This document shows positions 6,301 to 7,365 of a stretch of DNA of 7,365 bases, piece after piece (position 1 is the first letter of the stretch; every line of letters begins with the position of its first letter). The DNA is taken from positions 1-7,365 of the forward strand of contig DVGY01000030.1 of NCBI GenBank assembly GCA_018712465.1. The letters run 5' to 3'. The position numbers and the translations under genes are program-made. The notes beneath the pieces are model-generated. The model ran no database searches. It saw nothing but the letters and a program-made list of their open reading frames with translations, and was not told the DNA's origin. The DNA is from Candidatus Egerieicola pullicola (GTDB lineage: Bacteria > Bacillota > Clostridia > Oscillospirales > Ruminococcaceae).

Positions 6301-6879
6301 CTCCAGCTGCACCTCTGGGAAGGGGTAAGAGTCCAGAAAGTCCCAAAGCTGCTCCACCGCTTCTTCCAGGGGGCCTTCCCCGTCCCGACAGAGGGTGTCT
6401 GCCAGCAAGGTATAGGCGGGATCTCGGTCTTTGCAGCGCTGCTGGAGCATCTCATTTCGGCAGTCCTGCGCCATTTGATTCAGTTCCCGCTCCTCCCCCA
6501 CTCGGAACCGGGAGGAGATGTTCAGCTGTTGAAATTGTTCCTTCACCAACTGCTGGCACAGCGCGTCGATGGTGGAAAGCTTCATCCCGCCCAGCAAAAG
6601 CAGCTGCCGCTGGTAAAAGGGGTGGCCGGGGTGAAGCTGCGCCTGCTGGGCGATGGATGCCCGAATACGCTGCTTCATCTCGGCGGTAGCGGAACGGGTG
6701 AAGGTCACCACCACCAGCTTCGCAGGGTCTAATTGCAGCTTTTCGTCGCAGAGAAGCCGGGTGACCCGGCGGGTGAGGACGGCGGTCTTACCGCTGCCTG
6801 CCGCCGCGCTGACCAGCAGGCTGCCGCCGTCAGCATAGATGGCGTCTTGTTGCGCCGGAGTGAGGGAAAAATCTGCCAT
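3331..6879 (-). CDS. addA: Helicase-nuclease subunit AddA
   Basis: AddA is the 3'-5' helicase and nuclease subunit of AddAB (RexAB). This complex resects double-strand breaks to Chi sites and prepares ends for RecA. The protein has 1182 residues, slightly below the usual 1200-1240. Motifs in order: Q-motif region TPAQQDAI (7-14); Walker A SAAAGSGKT (24-32, Lys31); VVVTFTRSATAEM; Walker B-type DECQD (400-404); GDVKQSIYRFRR (441-452); MTIHKSKGLEYP (772-783); LYVALTRAKEK (848-858). The C-terminal nuclease has GTATHRVLE with His1021, GVVDLI with Asp1117, and LIDYKTD with Asp1130 and Lys1132. All key helicase and nuclease residues are present, so it should be active. The start is supported by GGAG 7 nt before the ATG. 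addB, normally just upstream in the same operon, is missing here; a divergent gene takes that place. It has its own promoter at 6916-6944. No clear terminator follows the stop. Confidence 0.97.
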   Translation of the reverse strand: MADFSLTPAQQDAIYADGGSLLVSAAAGSGKTAVLTRRVTRLLCDEKLQLDPAKLVVVTFTRSATAEMKQRIRASIAQQAQLHPGHPFYQRQLLLLGGMKLSTIDALCQQLVKEQFQQLNISSRFRVGEERELNQMAQDCRNEMLQQRCKDRDPAYTLLADTLCRDGEGPLEEAVEQLWDFLDSYPFPEVQLEAMLELLRSRMSPEHSPWGKALLPMLLHRAGELAGGLEQLQPVLEDDALFGPASVEGFHQLLLGAQTLVQALTQENWDRAVALLRDLSGGRCTPRQKKAERSPELEQALQDRQQILEGIKELQTLLCCTGAEFAQDLDWLQPRMEALGELCRDFTCRLNAEKEKNQVYSFSDLTRMAVQLLVRREGEDYVKTDLGRRLSEEYYAVMVDECQDISAVQNLLFWGLSKGPDRVRADGEDYLTGSENLFLVGDVKQSIYRFRRATPELFVRRGELYRDYQKEKAFPGRILLSHNFRSRKQVCRGVNLIFSRSMTKQFGDLDYTAQEWLNPGAAYPDAPGMEAELCLVEETDAFSQADYIAHRIRTMLDQGFSVSDGGKLRPCRPGDFCVLLRSTTGASADYRRAFEQAGVPLFASQQQGYFDSYEVAVMLELLRVLDNPLLDVSMAAVLLSPMVGYTPAQLAALRSTGPEQPLYRLLLNRQNDQDQAFLSLYRHLRMQAAVLEVDRLLRLIYDTTGFYYMVAGMEDGRRKGANLQLLISYAQDYQSGSHRGLGGFVRYLDRAIQRQERFECANIQTGEAVQLMTIHKSKGLEYPICFVAGLDHRFNQRDVQRTVLFHGRLGMAMPVIRPEKGQRYDNLPLVGVRQAIRRENQSEELRVLYVALTRAKEKLILVGSAPTKEQLAVLAKQGEGEVSPYDYLSKNCALDWLLLALAQQDSFGELQKPSLPEEPTLEQLSQAFPEDEVLVRRVKAPQQQDQPETSEQAPLQPDAVLEQKLAAQMAEDYPFDRDTRLPAKLSVTQLVRRQTGQEELEPLTLPDPEHLTAAQRGTATHRVLELADLTALAQNPEEEIARLEQLGLLTSEEGESVSRKAIRGLFVSPVGQWLNTAQAVYREYPFLCDLSAESLETGLPQSGKGEQSPLLLQGVVDLILEWEDGVKLIDYKTDRVTQPEELVRRYRTQLACYKLAVEEYLGKPVTGSYLYSFGLGKLVEVS

Positions 6880-6915
6880 AAGAAAACTCCTTATCGGAAA
6901 GGTTTGGTTTTTTTC

Positions 6916-6944
6916 ATCTTACCATTCCCCTTGTTCCCTGTCAA
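6916..6944 (-). promoter_or_regulatory. Promoter of addA
   Basis: On the minus strand, a perfect -35 TTGACA (6944-6939), a 17-bp spacer, and -10 TAAGAT (6921-6916), which matches at five of six. Expected start is near 6909, giving a leader of about 30 nt that contains the GGAG ribosome site. This shows addA is transcribed from here and not from an upstream addB. Confidence 0.8.
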
Positions 6945-7020
6945 ACCCATCCGCCGCCGCTTTTGTTCTGTTATTTTCCCATCCCATCGCCCCAAGAAAA
7001 ACCTTCCTTTCTCTTTTCCC

Positions 7021-7049
7021 TTGCCCCCTGCTGCTAGGTATGCTATAAT
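7021..7049 (+). promoter_or_regulatory. Extended -10 promoter of the zinc-ribbon gene
   Basis: TTGCCC (7021-7026), a 17-bp spacer, and TATAAT (7044-7049), with TGC directly before it (7041-7043) forming an extended -10. Transcription should start near 7056, about 30 nt before the ATG. It diverges from the addA promoter, with about 75 bp between the two -35 boxes. That gap holds a pyrimidine-only stretch (7002-7022). Confidence 0.78.
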
Positions 7050-7085
7050 ACTCTTGAAATTTCGTAAAAACAAGGAGGACTTCAT

Positions 7086-7365
7086 ATGTTTTGCAGCAAA
7101 TGCGGGACCCAGCTGCCGGACGACGCAGAATTTTGCAGCAACTGCGGTCAGAAGGTAGGGGATACCGCTCCTGAACCGGCATCGGCTCCCCAGCCAACTC
7201 CGGCGTCCGCTCCTCAACCTGCCTCCACTGGCAATGCTGCCGCCAAGGCAGAAGCCGCTGCGGACAAAATCGGCGCTGCCGCGGAAGTAGCCGCCGATAA
7301 AATGGGAGCTGCCGCCGGTGCAGCCGCCGAAAAGGCAGGGGCCGCCGCGGAAGTGGCCATGGCCA
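7086..7365 (+). CDS. Zinc-ribbon protein with alanine-rich 11-residue repeats (3' end outside window)
   Basis: The reading frame opens at ATG 7086 and is still open at the window end (93 codons seen). AAGGAGG (7072-7078) stands 7 nt before the start. Residues 1-22 form a classic small zinc ribbon, FCSKCG then FCSNCG, with Cys3, Cys6, Cys17 and Cys20 as the metal ligands. Residues 26-48 are a Pro/Ala/Ser linker (PEPASAPQPTPASAPQP). From about 50 on the protein is very Ala-rich with charged residues, in an 11-residue period: ADKIGAAAEVA (59-69), ADKMGAAAGAA (70-80), AEKAGAAAEVA (81-91). Many Firmicutes proteins start with such a ribbon and continue into a membrane or other domain, so the function depends on the missing part. 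The repeats recall amphipathic helices of LEA-type proteins; this is resemblance only. Confidence 0.87.
   Translation, partial: MFCSKCGTQLPDDAEFCSNCGQKVGDTAPEPASAPQPTPASAPQPASTGNAAAKAEAAADKIGAAAEVAADKMGAAAGAAAEKAGAAAEVAMA
7260..7358 (+). repeat. Three tandem 33-bp coding repeats
   Basis: Units 7260-7292, 7293-7325 and 7326-7358 each encode 11 residues of pattern A[DE]K.GAAA..A. They have diverged in DNA (for example GACAAAATC, GATAAAATG and GAAAAGGCA at the same place) while keeping the protein pattern. This suggests selection on the helix rather than fresh slippage. The array may continue past the window edge. Confidence 0.7.

Noticed and set aside
6057..6732. Overlapping plus-strand frames of about 210 aa opposite addA
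   Set aside because: Both lie inside the clear addA coding region and are made of residues expected from antisense GC-rich codons.

Overview
The window reads as chromosomal DNA from a fairly GC-rich Gram-positive anaerobe, most likely a Clostridia/Oscillospiraceae-type Firmicute. This is an inference. It rests on an AddA-type (not RecBCD-type) recombination helicase, strong AGGAGG-type ribosome binding sites, consensus sigma-A promoters (TTGACA, 17 bp, TATAAT), GC-rich third codon positions, and the style of the FlaR, YbaK and CLC proteins. No transposase, phage gene, CRISPR array or integrase is visible.

Nearly everything is on the minus strand, so it is best read from right to left. At the right edge, a zinc-ribbon protein with alanine-rich 11-residue repeats runs on the plus strand out of the window. 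It diverges from addA, and a 206-bp spacer carries a promoter for each. addA (1182 aa) fills almost half the window and encodes the complete helicase-nuclease subunit. Its usual partner addB is not beside it on either side.

Next come two stand-alone cassettes. Each encodes a 60-residue peptide with one hydrophobic segment, has a near-ideal Shine-Dalgarno sequence, and ends at an almost identical GCGGCGG hairpin terminator. The peptides are about 30% identical by hand alignment without gaps, so they look like an old tandem duplication. The right-hand copy has a perfect consensus promoter with repeated TGTAAARTA boxes around it. I do not recognise their function, and they are the most novel item here.

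Then follows a probable three-gene operon: ybaK (Cys-tRNA(Pro) deacylase), a FlaR-like P-loop NTPase whose start overlaps the ybaK stop by 4 bp, and a CLC-family anion transporter. The CLC protein has sequence marks of the fluoride-exporting CLC-F branch. At the left edge is the 5' part of tRNA-Val(TAC), transcribed from its own strong promoter.

Functionally these are mostly housekeeping genes: DNA repair, translation fidelity, anion or fluoride homeostasis and a tRNA. I see no clear defence or other novel multi-gene system. The paired small peptides and the repeat-bearing zinc-ribbon protein are the parts that known annotation explains least.
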